Shown piece after piece: positions 18,150 through 30,230 of a stretch of 30,899 bases of DNA. This stretch comes from Haplomitrium mnioides (taxonomy: Eukaryota; Marchantiophyta; Haplomitriopsida; Calobryales). The stretch is from contig JBNGIS010035041.1 in assembly GCA_049999725.1 (NCBI GenBank), positions 1 through 30,899 on the forward strand, in the 5' to 3' direction. Every line of letters starts with the position of its first letter. Positions within the stretch are counted from its first letter, which is position 1. The notes beneath the pieces are model-generated. The model made no database searches. It saw only the letters and a program-made list of their open reading frames with translations, and was not told the DNA's origin. The position numbers and the translations under genes were made by a program.

Positions 18150-18438
18150 TAAGTAGGATGGATTTTCAGAAGGTAGGGAAGTAGGGAGATATGGAGTTAG
18201 AAATCTTGACATTTTTTGGGGGAATATCAATACCCTGTCTTGGATTGCTATTCAAGGAGTGACACATAGTATATAAAGTTAAATATCTTCCCCTTTAGTT
18301 CTCTGTAATGTACCTTGCATCCAACCACCTTTCCTCTCTCTCATATGTATGTTGCATTTTATGTTATGTTATGTTATGTATGTCAAGTAAAGACCAGAGT
18401 AGGGCTCCCCCTCTTATGTTCAACTCTAGTCGTAGCAA
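18150..18438 (+). promoter_or_regulatory. LTR- or promoter-like right end of the insertion with TATA motif
   Basis: A purine-rich stretch (GGTAGGGAAGTAGGGAGA) at about 18,170-18,190 is followed by AT-rich sequence with TATATAAAG at 18,270-18,278 and four TTATG repeats at 18,359-18,378, ending at the GTAGT target copy. Purine tract, then TATA, then end is the order of a polypurine tract plus a short (about 240 bp) LTR. No matching copy is seen at the left end, so this is only a suggestion. Confidence 0.35.
18359..18378. repeat. (TTATG)4 microsatellite
   Basis: Four exact tandem copies of TTATG followed by TATG, near the right end of the 6.9-kb insertion. Confidence 0.9.
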
Positions 18439-18443
18439 GTAGT
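18439..18443. other. Target-site duplication GTAGT, right copy
   Basis: Partner of 11,548-11,552; see the insertion. The bases encode the Tyr codon and flanks of CQDYRK on the minus strand. Confidence 0.85.
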
Positions 18444-19223
18444 CTTGGCAAACTCCGATCTTCGACTTCCCATCCAAGCCTGCCTTCTTCGGCACCACCA
18501 CCAAAGGGGGCACCTATTCACTGTTCAAGACAAGGTATATAAACCATGCCTCTAAGAGCTTATCCACCTCCTCTTTCACTAATAAAGAGAAGCGTGGGTT
18601 CATTCGGTACTGCCGCTGCCTCACGGGGGTAGCATTGTCCTCCAAATCAATTATGTGCTCCCCTAGCTCTCTGGGCATGCCCTTCAAGTCCGTGTGGCTC
18701 CATGCAAACACGTCACTGAAGTTTCCCAGGGTCTGCATGAAGGCTCTCTCAGCCCCTCTGTTTAATGCGAATCCAAGCTGGAATGTCCTCCCACTTGGGG
18801 CGGTTATCTCTCAGTATTGCTCCGCCTTGATGACCTCCACCTTGTTCATGTTTGTGGAGTCACAGTCTGACTCCAAGTGGGCAAGCTGTTGGCCACCTAC
18901 AGCAGGCTCCTTGTTCCCTTTTGGTGGTTATCCCCTCCTGGGATGATAGCTGCAACCAACTCCTGTTTTAGCTCAGGTCTAGGGTTGGAAGTGGATACCT
19001 CTAACTCCCCTTTTTGCTCAGGTCTAGAGCTAAGGGTTGGCACTCTTGCGTTAGCTTTCATGGTGTCCCAAACCCCAAAGACAGAGGTCTCCAGCTGATT
19101 GACCTTGGTTTCTGCACTGCCCAAAAAGTCTGCTTCGTTCATGTCACTCACCAGTCTCAACCAATAAGTGTCCTCGTCCTCTAACTCCTATTCCACCAAC
19201 CACTCAGTGTCATACTCCTTGTC
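18439..19223 (-). pseudogene. Reverse transcriptase N-terminal part and PR-RT linker
   Basis: RT fingers region of the Gypsy pol. Reading down from about 18,900: HLESDCDSTNMN, a TGA, then LGFALNRGAERAF and the open stretch 18,738-18,514 with NFSDVFAWSHTDLKG, LGEHIIDLEDNATPVRQRQYR and VKEEVDKLLEAWFIY. After a TAG at about 18,513 come VVVPKKAG and CQDY, ending exactly at the right GTAGT copy (18,439-18,443) of the 6.9-kb insertion. RT resumes with RKLNAATKR at 11,547 in the same unit. This stretch spans the junction between unit 1 and unit 2 at 18,678/18,679 without a break, which shows that the repeat joint itself is seamless. The linker occupies 18,897-19,160. Confidence 0.88.
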
Positions 19224-19941
19224 CTATGTGGTCTCCCCCTCATATGGGATAGGGTCGTAATGCACCACAATCTTGTCGGGTTCGAACACCAAGGTGGAGT
19301 CTCCTCGATTGTGCATTACCTTGGCACCATACAGCCAAGGCCTTCCGATTAAAACAAGGTATGGGGAACTCCGCACCGGCCTTATCACCAGGTAGTTCAG
19401 TGCAAACTCCTTCCCCCTAATCCATGTGGGCACCTTTAGTAAGGCTCCCGAGGGCTTAACCCTAGATCCATCCGCCAACCGCATAATCCTTTCGGTCGAG
19501 GAGAAAGTCTTAAAGCCCAGTCGGTGGGTAGTCTCCTCCACCATGATGTTTACTCCCGCCCCTCCATCCACTGGCACCAAGGACAGAGTACACCTCGCAA
19601 TCTAGATGTCTATCTCTAGAGCTCCCTTATCTTCACAGATCAATCTTAGGTCGGCGGTGGTGCCCACTGTGGGAAGCTTCCTTTTCCTTCTGGCGCCCAT
19701 GAGTAGCTCTAGGAGCTGCCTCTTGTGTACAGGGCTATCCTTGATTAGCTGCCCTACGGTTGCAGTGATTGGGAAGTCCCTTACATCCCTCTGGATGTTG
19801 TAGGGTACGCAAGTGCTAGGTGGGGGCTGGGCGTAGGGTCTTGCTTGGCATGCTCATCGGCATTTCTGCGATTGACCTCCCGCAAGGTCTTCTCCGCCAC
19901 TTGCTAAGCTTCGGCTGCCTCCAAGGCTTCCAGCTGCTTCT
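19224..19941 (-). pseudogene. Protease, second copy
   Basis: Repeat of 546-1263. The DGGAG catalytic motif and GRPWLYG occur at the equivalent positions, in the open stretch 19,580-19,224. The same TAG and frame changes are present. Confidence 0.85.
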
Positions 19942-20799
19942 TCACTTCTGCCTCGGATAAAATAACTTTGGGTGCTCCCTCCTGTAATCTGAGTCCTCCT
20001 CGGTGGGGAGCACATTTGCAGCCCTCTCCTTTCTCCGAGCTTGCTTGGCCTTTCCTTTTTCTTGGGCCCTAGCTGCAGCCCTAGTGGCCACTCTATAGCA
20101 GTCCTCCTCCACTGGGGTCTCCACTTCTGGAAACTCTGCCTCATGCTCCCATGAGGTGGTCACCAAGTTGATTGTTGCCGGTAGAGGTGCCTGCTGGACC
20201 AAGTTGGGAGGCAACTCCTGCCTTCTAGAATGGGGGCAATTATTGGCCAGATGCCCTTCCTTCTTGCAGCCGGTACAAAGCGGCGGTGGCATGCCATACC
20301 CTTGCTTCTTGGGCTCCGGGCAGCTAGGGGAAATGTGGCCTGGCTGCTCACAGTTCCAGCATACCATTACCCTAGTCCGGTTTGGGCAGGTCCTTGACCC
20401 TTCTAGCCGTGCGTGTCTCCAAGCCGCTATTTGGCCAGGAACCATGTTGACCGGTCTGCCTGCCATCGGTCGGGGTTGGCTGACCACCTGGTACACGAGT
20501 TCGGGTGGCTTCTCCTGCATGTATTCCACCTCCTCATGGTACCACTCAGGGGGGGTCCTCCCTTACATAGTGGATGGGCGTCCCATCCAGGGGCCATTCT
20601 TGGGGAGAGTGCCCATAGGTGCGGCACTTTACGCACCAGACATGCGCCCTTTGTGTCAACACTTTCTTCCCCTTGGGATTTAGGCCTGCAAAATGGATTG
20701 ACATGGCTTCCAATATTGCATTGATCTCTTCTATGGGGTCTTTCACCCCTCTTCTTCTTCTAGTCTCTCCTCTAACGCCCTTATCATAGGACCTATGGG
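19942..20799 (-). pseudogene. Gag C-terminal half with zinc knuckles, second copy
   Basis: Repeat of 1264-2121: the same two good CCHC knuckles, the same Cys-to-Trp loss in the additional one and the same frameshift at the C7 run (about 20,546). Confidence 0.88.
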
Positions 20800-20804
20800 C
20801 CTTA

Positions 20805-23800
20805 TGTCAGCCCCCTCGTCGGAGCCTTAACTCTTTTCCAACAAAGTTAACCCCACTTAAGGGCTGACTTAGTGTTTCAGGACATTTTATGGGAGGGGCT
20901 TTGCACCGAATGGACCCCAACTTCTATTTACCAACGCAAAAGTGCCTGCAGAACACTCAACACACCCAAGCACACCACCCAAGCACACACGCCTTCTTCC
21001 AAAGTCCGCAGATGCTGGTCACTCCCCTTCTTCAGGCCTTAACCTCGAAAGGTGCCACTTGGAAGACAGGAGCAAATAGAACAGGGCATCTGACTCTTGA
21101 CTGCGAGGGCCTCTTGGTGGTTCCTCTCTTGAGAGCCTCAATGGGTTCTTACTTGTCTACCAGTCCTGGTTACTAGCCAACAGTTGCTTCAGCAGCCCAC
21201 TTGCTTATGCACATTCATTTCTCAAGGCATACAATGGTAGGCGGTTATACTGCTGAGTCAATTCCAAACTATACTTCAAGAGCCCAGAACTGGACACAAT
21301 CACCAAGTTTACAAACGTGAAACAAGTCCCAACATCCAATTATCACAATATACTGCTGTTAGTCTTGACTTCCCCTTCCAGGGTGTCCTCAGGATTTGAC
21401 AAATGGAATGCAGGTACTCTAATTACTAAGAACTCCATAGAACTACAAACAGTACACAAATCTAACTAGACACATGCACCTATACACATTTACACATACA
21501 CCCTGCCCCGCCAACATTGCAGGCCTGTTCACCTCTCAAGAGCCAATCTTTTCTCCAAAACTCCTTTCAACTCCCCACAACAACTCCAGTATTCCTCTGA
21601 CTCTTCACCCACGCACTAAGATCCAGATAGTTTTTCAACTTCCCTCGCGAGAAGCCCTGAATTTACTTCCTCAGGCTCGGAAGAGGGTTTTTTTAACTTC
21701 CACCTCTGGAAGACAGTCCTCTCGACTGCTGGCCACCCACTCCACCTTGAGCTTCGAAGGGATCTTCTCTGCAATGCGCGGGCACTAACACATCCACTCC
21801 TCTCTTGACTCCACAAGATTTTAACACCAGAAACCTTCTCCGAATGCTGTTGGGACTGATCTCCTGCACAAATCAAAGCTGAGACGACACCAGGACCCCA
21901 CTTGGCTGCCCCTCATGAAATACAAACCGAAAGAATCCTCTTCTCCTCTGAGTGTTGGTCCACCTCCAAATGTTGGTCCGCCTTCAAATGTGAGTACACC
22001 TAAGTAGTCTGAGCCTCTAGAGCCTCTTGCTCAGCGATTCCCAGCACCTCCTCAGTCCACCTCCACCCTGTGATGGCCTTCCTTCACGAGTCCACCCACT
22101 ACACCAAAGGTCTCACCAGAACTCTCTCCTCCATATCTCGCTGCTTTCCTTGCACCCAAAAACAGTCCCCATAGCTTCAAAGCGAGGTAGTCTATCCCCG
22201 CGCTTGTTTCCCCTCTAGCCTCAACGATTCATCACCGCCCTTCCTTGGAAGTCCCTGTTTCACTTATCTGATGGCCGAGAGGTGCATCCTGCCTTTTTAC
22301 CTGGCTTGTATGTGAGTTTCTTACCAGATTCAGAATCTAAAAATAACACCAACAACTGCATCTTGTCGTTTTCTTTCCAACAAGACTGATTTCACGCGAA
22401 ACCGACACTTGTAGCTCTTGCAATCCGCATTTGAATCGGCATACCTTTTTGCTTTGTTTTTTCCTCGTTTTAGCTCGACCACCCGTGACATCCTTCGGAT
22501 GCCAGGTAGTTGACAGGTGGCACGTTGGAGGAGCCCATTGGGCAGCTGATATGTGGTGCGTTGGGGTAGCCCGTTGGATTCGCAAGTCTCAAGATTCCCG
22601 AGGGATCTCTAATATTCCCGTAGATTCCTAGATCCCGTAGAGTTGCCACGTTATCCGCAAAGCTCAAGATACCCGAGGAATCTCTAATACTCCCGCAGAT
22701 TCCCAGAGGCCCGCATGAGCGCCACGTTTTCAAAAAATCCCCTAGAACCTAGCCGTCGCTTCTCGTAACCCCGCCGTCCCTTCATGGAACCCCACAGTTG
22801 CCTTTCGGAACCCTGCCGTTGCTTCTCGGAATACCACCACGTCATCCATTGCCGCACCGTCCGACGCCGCCCCCCAAGAGGTAGGCGGACCGACGCAATT
22901 AACTGGATTCCACGGTTGACCCGCGCTCACTCCTCTTTTGCGGATGCCACGTCATCCGCAAAATAGTCCCTCGCAGAGTAAGAACGTTACCTGTTATTGC
23001 CGTTTCGGCACCCGCTTGCAACAAGAACTGAGGCTCCCTTCGCTTAACTTACCGTCCGGTTGATATAAGAACTATGGTGCGCTTCTTTTCGAATTTTCAG
23101 CGTTGCCCCGTCGAACTTTTGTCCTCGCCATTTCCGGAACTGCGATATGTCACCCTTTCGGCTGCTGATCCCCTGCTTCTTCTTCTTGCCGGATCATCGC
23201 TCCATTACCTTTTTGGGATTTCCTGATCTTCCTCTGGCCAGATTGTCGATGAATCACCTTTTTGCTATCTTGATCTTCCCTTGGCCAGAACTTTGTTTGA
23301 TCACCCTTTCGGCCCTCTGCGATCTTGTTCTGGCCGGATCGTCGCCTGATCACCTTTTTGGCACCCCCTTTTCCATTCTAGTCAGGCCCGTGATAGATTG
23401 CCTTTACGGCGCTCTTTCATTGATCCCCTGTTGGTCGTTCCGACGAAACCCTGTTAGACGGACTCTCCACGTAGGGAGGCTGATCGGAACCCCCTTAATT
23501 GGGGCTCCCCACATAGGAAGGCTAAACCCCGTTAAGTTTTGCGGTAAGTCACCTTTTCGTCGTCTTCGGAAGTCCTCTGGGCGGATCCGCAATAAATTGC
23601 GGTTTCGGTAGCCCTCGATACTCCTCCAGATAGACCCGCCATAAGTCGCCCTTTCGGCTCTCTTTCTTCCGATGACGGAGATGCGCTATATCCTTGTTGC
23701 GGCATCCTCCCTTGATTTAGGAACTGAAAGTCTCCTTCTCTTCACTATGACATTGAAAAAGTTTCATGTAAGAACATCGAAGAAGTCTTCTTTACCTGAC

Positions 23801-24503
23801 TTGTGGAAAAGTTTGTTGTAAGAACGCCACAGATCCGTGTCAAACTTTCGGATGACTTCCGACTTGAACTTTCAACATCTTCTTCCTCTCGTCCGAATCT
23901 TTGACATGTCACCCTTTCGTCATCTTCATTAGGCTGCTTCGGAATCCCTCGTAACCGGTCCCCCCACATCGGAAGAAGCATCGGAACTCGATTAACCGGG
24001 TTCCCCACTTAGGAAAGCGAGATCCCGTCGATCTCTTCGGACCCCCAGGAGCTGCCACGTTTCCGCAGCGCTCCACGGACTCCTCAGGGCTGCGGTCGTC
24101 GGTTAACTTCCCGAAGGTCGTTCTTCCTTTGTTCTACCTCATTCTCTTTTATTCAAATTGCCCTGCGATTGCCTCGAGCTCTTCTCTCCATCAAGATATA
24201 GCACGCCCCGAATGGTCACGAATTGAGGACGCCGTGGTCCAAACTGTTGGCTCTTCTGTTCTGGATCCCAACTTTCACATCTGCTTGATCCCTCTTGCTC
24301 CCCCTTGCTAGCCTTCTTGCCTGACTCCTCTGGATTCCACAAGGCTCCCCCTTGGCTTGCAGGATTCATGACATCCACAGGGAAAGGCAGAAAAGAAAGG
24401 AAGGAAACACACTAAAACACAACATGCTAACACAAACTGAAGGAATCCACCAGGCTTGGAAACTTCGAATTCACAAAAAATGAAAAAGAACACCCGGCCG
24501 ACA
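20805..24503 (-). mobile_element. LTR-A, second copy
   Basis: Repeat of 2127-5825 with the same TGTCA/CGACA ends and flanking CCTTA (20,800-20,804) and CCTTC (24,504-24,508). The 48-50-bp minisatellite is at 23,149-23,413. Confidence 0.85.
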
Positions 24504-25262
24504 CCTTCCTCTCTTTGGCCTCCTTATGCCTGTCATGTTTTTGGGCCCTCTTTTCCCTGATCTCCTTTTTCTTTTTGCTCCCCTTCTTCTTCCGCCTCCT
24601 CTGGGATTTTTCATCCTCTGAGCTCTCGGAGTTGCTCTCGCTCTCCGATTCAGACTCTGAAGAGGAGCTATCATCAGAGCTATCTTCCTGACTAGAACTC
24701 TCTGAAGAACTGTCAGACTCATTCCTCCTCTTCGACTTCCTCTTGGAGCTTGCCACCTCAGCCTTGATATAAGATTGGGCTTCCTCCACTGCTTACTCCA
24801 CGTATGTGGGCTTGGACCTCCTCACCCATGCCCCTAGACTTTTGGGTAGGGCTGAAATAAACCAGGATGTAAGCATCTCGTCCGATGCAAGGGGGTTAAT
24901 CTTCCTGGCCATCATATGGAACCGTTGAAGAAACTTCCTTACAGATTTGTGCTTCTTCATCTCCATTTGGCCTATCTTGATCAAGGCCTCAGACTCCCCT
25001 CTTATCTTTCTGAACTCCTCCAAAAGGCCACCTTAAAAGTGTCCCAATTTTGCTTGGTGGCCTCTGGTAGTGTTTGGTACCAAGGGCCAGCCTCCCCTTT
25101 TAACACCCCGGAAAGAATGGCCTCCTTGATGAGGTTCTCCCCATTTGCATAGGTTGTGCCCTCGAATTCATCCAACCACTTGTCTGAATCCTCCGTGGTA
25201 GATCCTCGGAATGTCTTGTATCTGAATCGGGACCTCTATGTCACATGCCCCACATTGGCCAT
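24504..25262 (-). pseudogene. Gag N-terminal half, second copy
   Basis: Repeat of 5826-6584, with the proposed ATG at 25,262 and the Ser/Glu-rich and Lys/Arg-rich linker at 24,789-24,510. It has the same stops and frameshift as the first copy. Confidence 0.85.
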
Positions 25263-25509
25263 TGGGGTGATGGGTGGTACGGAACAAGAAGCTCTGGTCG
25301 CCCTCTCCAAGCTCCTTCCACTTCTGAATGAGATCTCTCCTTTATCCAACCCATACAACCTCTTTGGCTGGTCGTCTTCCACTTCTGGTGCTAGGCAGCT
25401 CCCAGAATTCCAAACTCTCTTTCCCTTGCTCCACTGTTTTACTCCACAAATGACTGCAAGGATGCTTTTCCAGAATTTTTTTGTCCTGCCGTGATTGCCA
25501 AAAAATGTA
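25263..25509 (-). other. Leader between LTR-B and gag, second copy
   Basis: Repeat of 6585-6831, including the unassigned primer-binding-site candidate. Confidence 0.5.
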
Positions 25510-28507
25510 TGTCATCCCTATGGTCGGAGCCTTAACTCTTTTCCGACCGAGTTACACCCACTTAAGAGCTGACTAGTGTTTCGGGACCTTTTATGAGAGG
25601 AGCTTTGCACCGAATGGACCCCAACTTCTACTTACCAATTCAAGAGTGACTGCACAACACTCAACAACACCCAAGCACACACACCCCTCCTTCAGGCCTT
25701 AACCTCGAAAGGTGCCACTTGGAAGACAGTGGCAGATAAAATAGGGCATCTGACTCTTGGTTGCAATGGTCTCTTGGGGAGTCCTGAGTGATTTGTGTTT
25801 GCCTCACGGTCCTAGCCATTAGCCCACAATTGCTTCAGTAGCCTACTTGCTCATTCACATCCATTTCCTCACGACACACACAAGTAGGTTGTAATGCTAC
25901 TGAATCACTTTGTAGTATAATTCGAAAGTTCCGAACTGGACCCAATCACCTTGTATACAAAAGGGAAATAGGTCCCATTATCCAATTATCACAATACAAT
26001 GCTATTAGTGCTGACTTCCCCTGTCCAAGGTGTCCTCAAGATTGGACAAATGAAATGCATGCCTTCTAAAACCAAGAACTTCACAAAACTACAAACAGAA
26101 CACAAATCTAACAACACACATAAACATAAAGACACCTATATACTTCCACACTGTCCTGCCAACATTACAATCCTTTTCCACCTCTAAAGAATTGATGTTT
26201 TCTCTCAATCCTCCTTCAACTCCCATCACCAACTTCAATTCTCCTCCAATCCTTCATCCACACACTCTCATCCAGATAGTTTTTCAACTTCCCTCACGAG
26301 AAGCCCTGAATTTACTTCCTCATGTTCGGAAGAGGATTTCTTTTACTTCCACCTTTGGAAGACAGTCCCCTTGACTGCTGGCCACCCACTCCACCTTGAG
26401 TTTCAAATGGATCTTCTCTGCAGTGCGCAGGCACTAACACAACCACTCCTCTCTTGACTCCACTTGAGAATTAGAACCAGAAACGCCCCCAAGCGCCCCT
26501 AGGATTTATGCTCCTGCACAGACATTGCTGATAAGACCCCAAGATCCCCCCTTGGCAGCCTCTCATGAATTCAAGACCCAAAGAACACTCTTCAAATTCA
26601 AATGGCGATCCACCTCCAAATGTTGGTCCACCCGCAATGATGAGTCCATCTAGATCACCGGAGACTTTAGAGCTCCACGCTCAACGATTCTCAGCACCCC
26701 TCCAATCCACCTCCACCCCCGCTGGTCCCCCTATATGAGTCCACTCCCTCACGTGAATCTTGGCTGGAATTCTCTCCTCTCTCCCTCGCTGCTTCTTCCT
26801 CTTCAAGTTTGTTCTCACAACTCAATTTTGCATAAACAACAACCCCCAGAACCTCGCAGCGATGCCACCTATACTCCCCTTGTAGGTGCGCGTCCCTTTT
26901 CCAACAAATTCTTGATCAAGATCGATCCTCCTCTCTTCGTTGAACTTGGCCGTTTTTCTCGTTAGCAACCGCTTCTTGACAAAGTGACACTTGGCAACCA
27001 ACCCGGGTTTAATGGTCATCTCGTGAAGCCTTCATGATCGGAAGAGGAGAATTTTCGGAGAAGGCTTGGCTGAACTCTGCTTTCGATCCATAATGCTCTC
27101 CATTGCAGATTTTCGACCTGGAATCACCTCGCCGCTGGACATATTAGCAACCCCGTAGCAGTCCCAATTCGATTTCTTCGAAGCATCACGTTGAGCACAG
27201 ATCCAAAGTTTGGTCGAAGAGGTTCTTCCGCAAAGGAATCCGAAAAACTTTGCTTGGAGAGGGTTGGATTCTCAAATTATCGCAGCAGGTGGGCTTCTCA
27301 ACGCATCTCGCAGGTTGCCTCATAATTTTCCTCGATCCTCCTTGTTGCCATGACTGTGCAATCGCCCGCGGACCCCCGCAAGTTGCCACGCTTCCGCAAA
27401 CGCTCACAGACCCCCGCAAGCTGCCACGTGTTCGCAAACTCTCTCGGAACCCTACCGTCACTCTCAGAACCCCGACGTCGCTCGTGGACCCTCGCAAGCC
27501 ACCATGTCATCCGCAGCCTCTCTCGAAACCCCGTCGTCGCTCTCAGAACCCCGCTGTTGCTCACGTACCTTTGCAAGCCGCCATGTCATCCACAAGCTCT
27601 CTCGGAACCCCGCCGTCGCTCTCAAAACCCCGTTGTCGCTCGCAAACCTTCGCAAGCCACCACGTCATCCGCAGCCGCGCCGTCCAATGACGCCCCACAA
27701 AAGGGTAGGCAGACCATTGCATTGACTGGATCTCGTAGTTGACTCAGCGCTGACTCGGACAACCCCTCGGAAAACCTCTGAACGCCACATCATCCCCCAT
27801 CGCGCCGTCTGACGCCGCTCCGCAAAGGGGTAGGCGGACCGTCGCATTGACTAGATTCCGTGGTTGACATGTGCTGACTCCTCCTCTCTTCCGCGGATGC
27901 CACATCATCCATAAAACTCTTCCCTCGCCAAGTAAGAACAGTACCGTTGTTGCCGTTTCGAAGCCCGCTTGCATTAAGAACTGTAGGCTCCAGAGGCTAA
28001 GTTGTCTCTCTGCTCGATGTAGGAACTATAGCGGACTTCCACGTTACTCCCCGTCAAAATTTCAGCGTTGCCCGTACTCCTTCAAACTTTCGTCCTCCTC
28101 ATTTCCGGATCGGCGATTGGTCGCCCTTTCGGCTGCTCGTCCCTTGCTTCTTCTTCTGGCTGGATTGTTGATGGATCACCCCTTCGGTACCACTTGGTTC
28201 TCTTTTGGTCGGAACCGCGATAGATCGCCCTTTCAGTTTCCTTCGGTTCTCCTCCAGTCAGACCCACGATAAGTTGCCCTTTCGGCGCCCTTCTCTTGCC
28301 TCTTGATGAATCATTGATAGGTCGCCCTTTCGCATCCCTTGGTTCTTCTAGTCGGATCATCGATAGATATCTTTTTTGCCACTGCTTGCTCTTCGTCTGG
28401 CCGGACTCGTGATTCATCACCCTTTCAGCTTTACCTGCTCTCTTCTGGTCAGACCCGTGATAAATTGCCCTTTCGGTGCTCTTTCCTTGGTCTCCGGTTG
28501 GGCTTCC
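25510..28507 (-). mobile_element. LTR-B (truncated), second copy
   Basis: Repeat of 6832-9829. The 79-bp minisatellite is at 27,373-27,683 and the 48-50-bp minisatellite at 28,120-28,507. The same truncated junction to integrase is present. Confidence 0.82.
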
Positions 28508-29117
28508 TGACGGATCTGTTCGTAGAGGAAATGAGCCATCGTTGATGCATCATCTTTCCTAGTTGCCCTAGCCTCCACCCACTTGGTAGCGTAGTCAGTT
28601 GAAAGTAGAATGTACCTGTTCCCGCGTCTCGTGGACGGAGAAATCAATGGGGCCGATGAAATCAATTCCCCACTTCTCAAATGGGGTCAGGGGGATGATC
28701 GGGACCATGGGATGGTGGCACGCTATTGCTGGTTTCCCGGTCCGCTAACAGGCATCACACCTCTTCACAAAGAAGTGCACATCCCTATGTAAGGTGGGCC
28801 ACCAATACTTAGCGTCCACAATCTTCCGGATGGTGGTTTCTGCGACAAAATGATCGTCGGCCTCTTCCTCGTGAATTGCCCACATCACCACCGTGGATTG
28901 GTATTTCTCCAGACATCTGCGTATCTGCCCGTCCATGCCCTGCCCATGCAACATTCCCTTGATCATGAGAAAGGGCCTCACCTTTCTGAGAAACACTGTT
29001 GCTTGCTCTGGGGTGTGCCCTGGGGGAATCTTCGCCGTCAAGAGGAACTCAATGATGTCCCCATATTCCGTGGGTCTCCCCTCCCTGACATGGAACAGGT
29101 CTTTGTAAGGGAGGTGT
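28508..29117 (-). pseudogene. Integrase (truncated), second copy
   Basis: Repeat of 9830-10,439: HHCC domain and the GIDFIGPI start of the core, ending at YEQI at the LTR-B junction. Confidence 0.88.
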
Positions 29118-29697
29118 CCCCCACTCCCTCCGCACTCAGCTGCCCCTCAATCCTTGAGAAGAAATTGGCATTATGGTGTCTCTTCCTCGACTTGATTCGC
29201 ACCTCAAAGTCAAACTCCTGCATCAGCAACATCCACCTCGCCACTCTCCCTATCAAGTCTGGCTTGTTGACTATGTATTTTAGGGCATTATGATCAGTGT
29301 GAAACACCACCTTGTAATGCAGCAGGTAGTGCTGAAACGTCTTTAGGGAGTATATTATCCCCAGGGCCTCACAGCCGGTGGGTGAGTAATTGTTTTTTGC
29401 CGCTGAGAGGAGTCTGCTGGCAAAGTAGATTGGGTGGTCCCTGCCTTCCTCATTGAGCTGGCTCAGCATGGCTCCCACACAGAAGCCCAAAACATCCACC
29501 ATCACGTGGAACTCCTTGGCCCAGCTTAGGAGCGCCAGGATAGGCGTGTTGGCCAATCGCCTCTTGAGCTCATTAAAGCTAGATCTCTTGTGCTCTATCG
29601 GCTCAAAATCACTGCCCCTCTTCACCATCTCCGTTAGGTGGTAGGCTATTAGGGAAAATTTTGGGATGAACCTCCTGTAATAGCCCACACAGCCCAT
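29118..29697 (-). pseudogene. RT connection and RNase H, second copy
   Basis: Repeat of 10,440-11,019 with the same Asp-to-Asn change in the last catalytic position (NANFFSR). Confidence 0.9.
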
Positions 29698-30230
29698 GAA
29701 TCCCTAAACCTCCACCAAGCACGTTGGAAATGCCACACCCAGCCATACTGCCACCCTTTCCTGGTCCACGGCAATTCCATGGCTGGAGACTCTATGCCCC
29801 AATAGTATCCCTTCCCTTACTGCAAAGAAACATTTTCCAGGATGCAACCGCAGTTCCGTTTCTCTGCATCACTGAAATGTGAGCCACATATGCTCCTCAT
29901 GATCCTTGACCTTGTCATATACCACGAAGTCGTCTATGAAGATTTTGAAGAACTTCCTGAGATAGTCCCAAAATATGTTCATCATTAGCCTCTAGAATGT
30001 ACTTGGGGTGTTGTAGAGACCAAATGGCATTCTCCGAAAGGCGAACACTCCCCACTCCGTTGTGAAAGCAATTTTTAGTTGGTCCTCCTCCCGTATCCAC
30101 ACCTGGTTGTAACCGGAGTACCCATCCATGAAACTGTAGACCTCTTGGCCCGCCACCAGGTCCAGCACACCATCAGTAAAAGGTAGAGGGTAGTGGTCCC
30201 TCTTGGTTGCCGCATTCAGCTTCCGGTAGT
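29698..30230 (-). pseudogene. Reverse transcriptase central and C-terminal part, second copy
   Basis: Repeat of 11,020-11,552; FIDDF is at 29,926-29,940. The left GTAGT copy of the insertion is at 30,226-30,230. Confidence 0.9.

Larger units (their letters stand above)
11553..18438 (+). mobile_element. 6,886-bp insertion carrying captured host-gene fragments
   Basis: Foreign DNA inside the RT gene, bounded by GTAGT on both sides. A 5-bp duplication is typical of LTR-retrotransposon or retrovirus-like integrases. The ends (GTTAAGTCAGAAG at the left, CTAGTCGTAGCAA at the right) show neither inverted nor direct terminal repeats to each other, and there is no poly(A). Without LTR-C and its target copy the insertion is about 3.6 kb. 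It contains plus-strand fragments in the order: unidentified ORF remnant, PYL-like ABA receptor, unidentified, HUB/BRE1 N-terminus fused to pTAC16, unidentified. It could be a non-autonomous LTR element that lost recognisable LTRs, a template-switch product, or another gene-capturing class. Confidence 0.8.
1..18678. repeat. First, complete copy of an 18,678-bp repeat unit
   Basis: One full period of the window. The sequence starting at base 18,679 restarts with the same bases as base 1, and every landmark I checked (gag, protease, LTR ends, minisatellites, RNase H, integrase) recurs exactly 18,678 bp later with the same reading frames and the same stops. The unit has no natural start: base 1 falls inside the reverse transcriptase coding region, which continues without a break at 18,678 going down. 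The unit holds one internal retroelement region, one truncated LTR (B), one solo LTR (A) in gag and a 6.9-kb insertion in reverse transcriptase. A circle, a tandem array and an assembly of a circular contig all fit. Confidence 0.95.

Noticed and set aside
11553-18438. Helitron as the gene-capture vehicle
   Set aside because: Helitrons insert between A and T without duplicating the target; here a 5-bp duplication is present and no 5'-TC or CTRR-3' end is seen.
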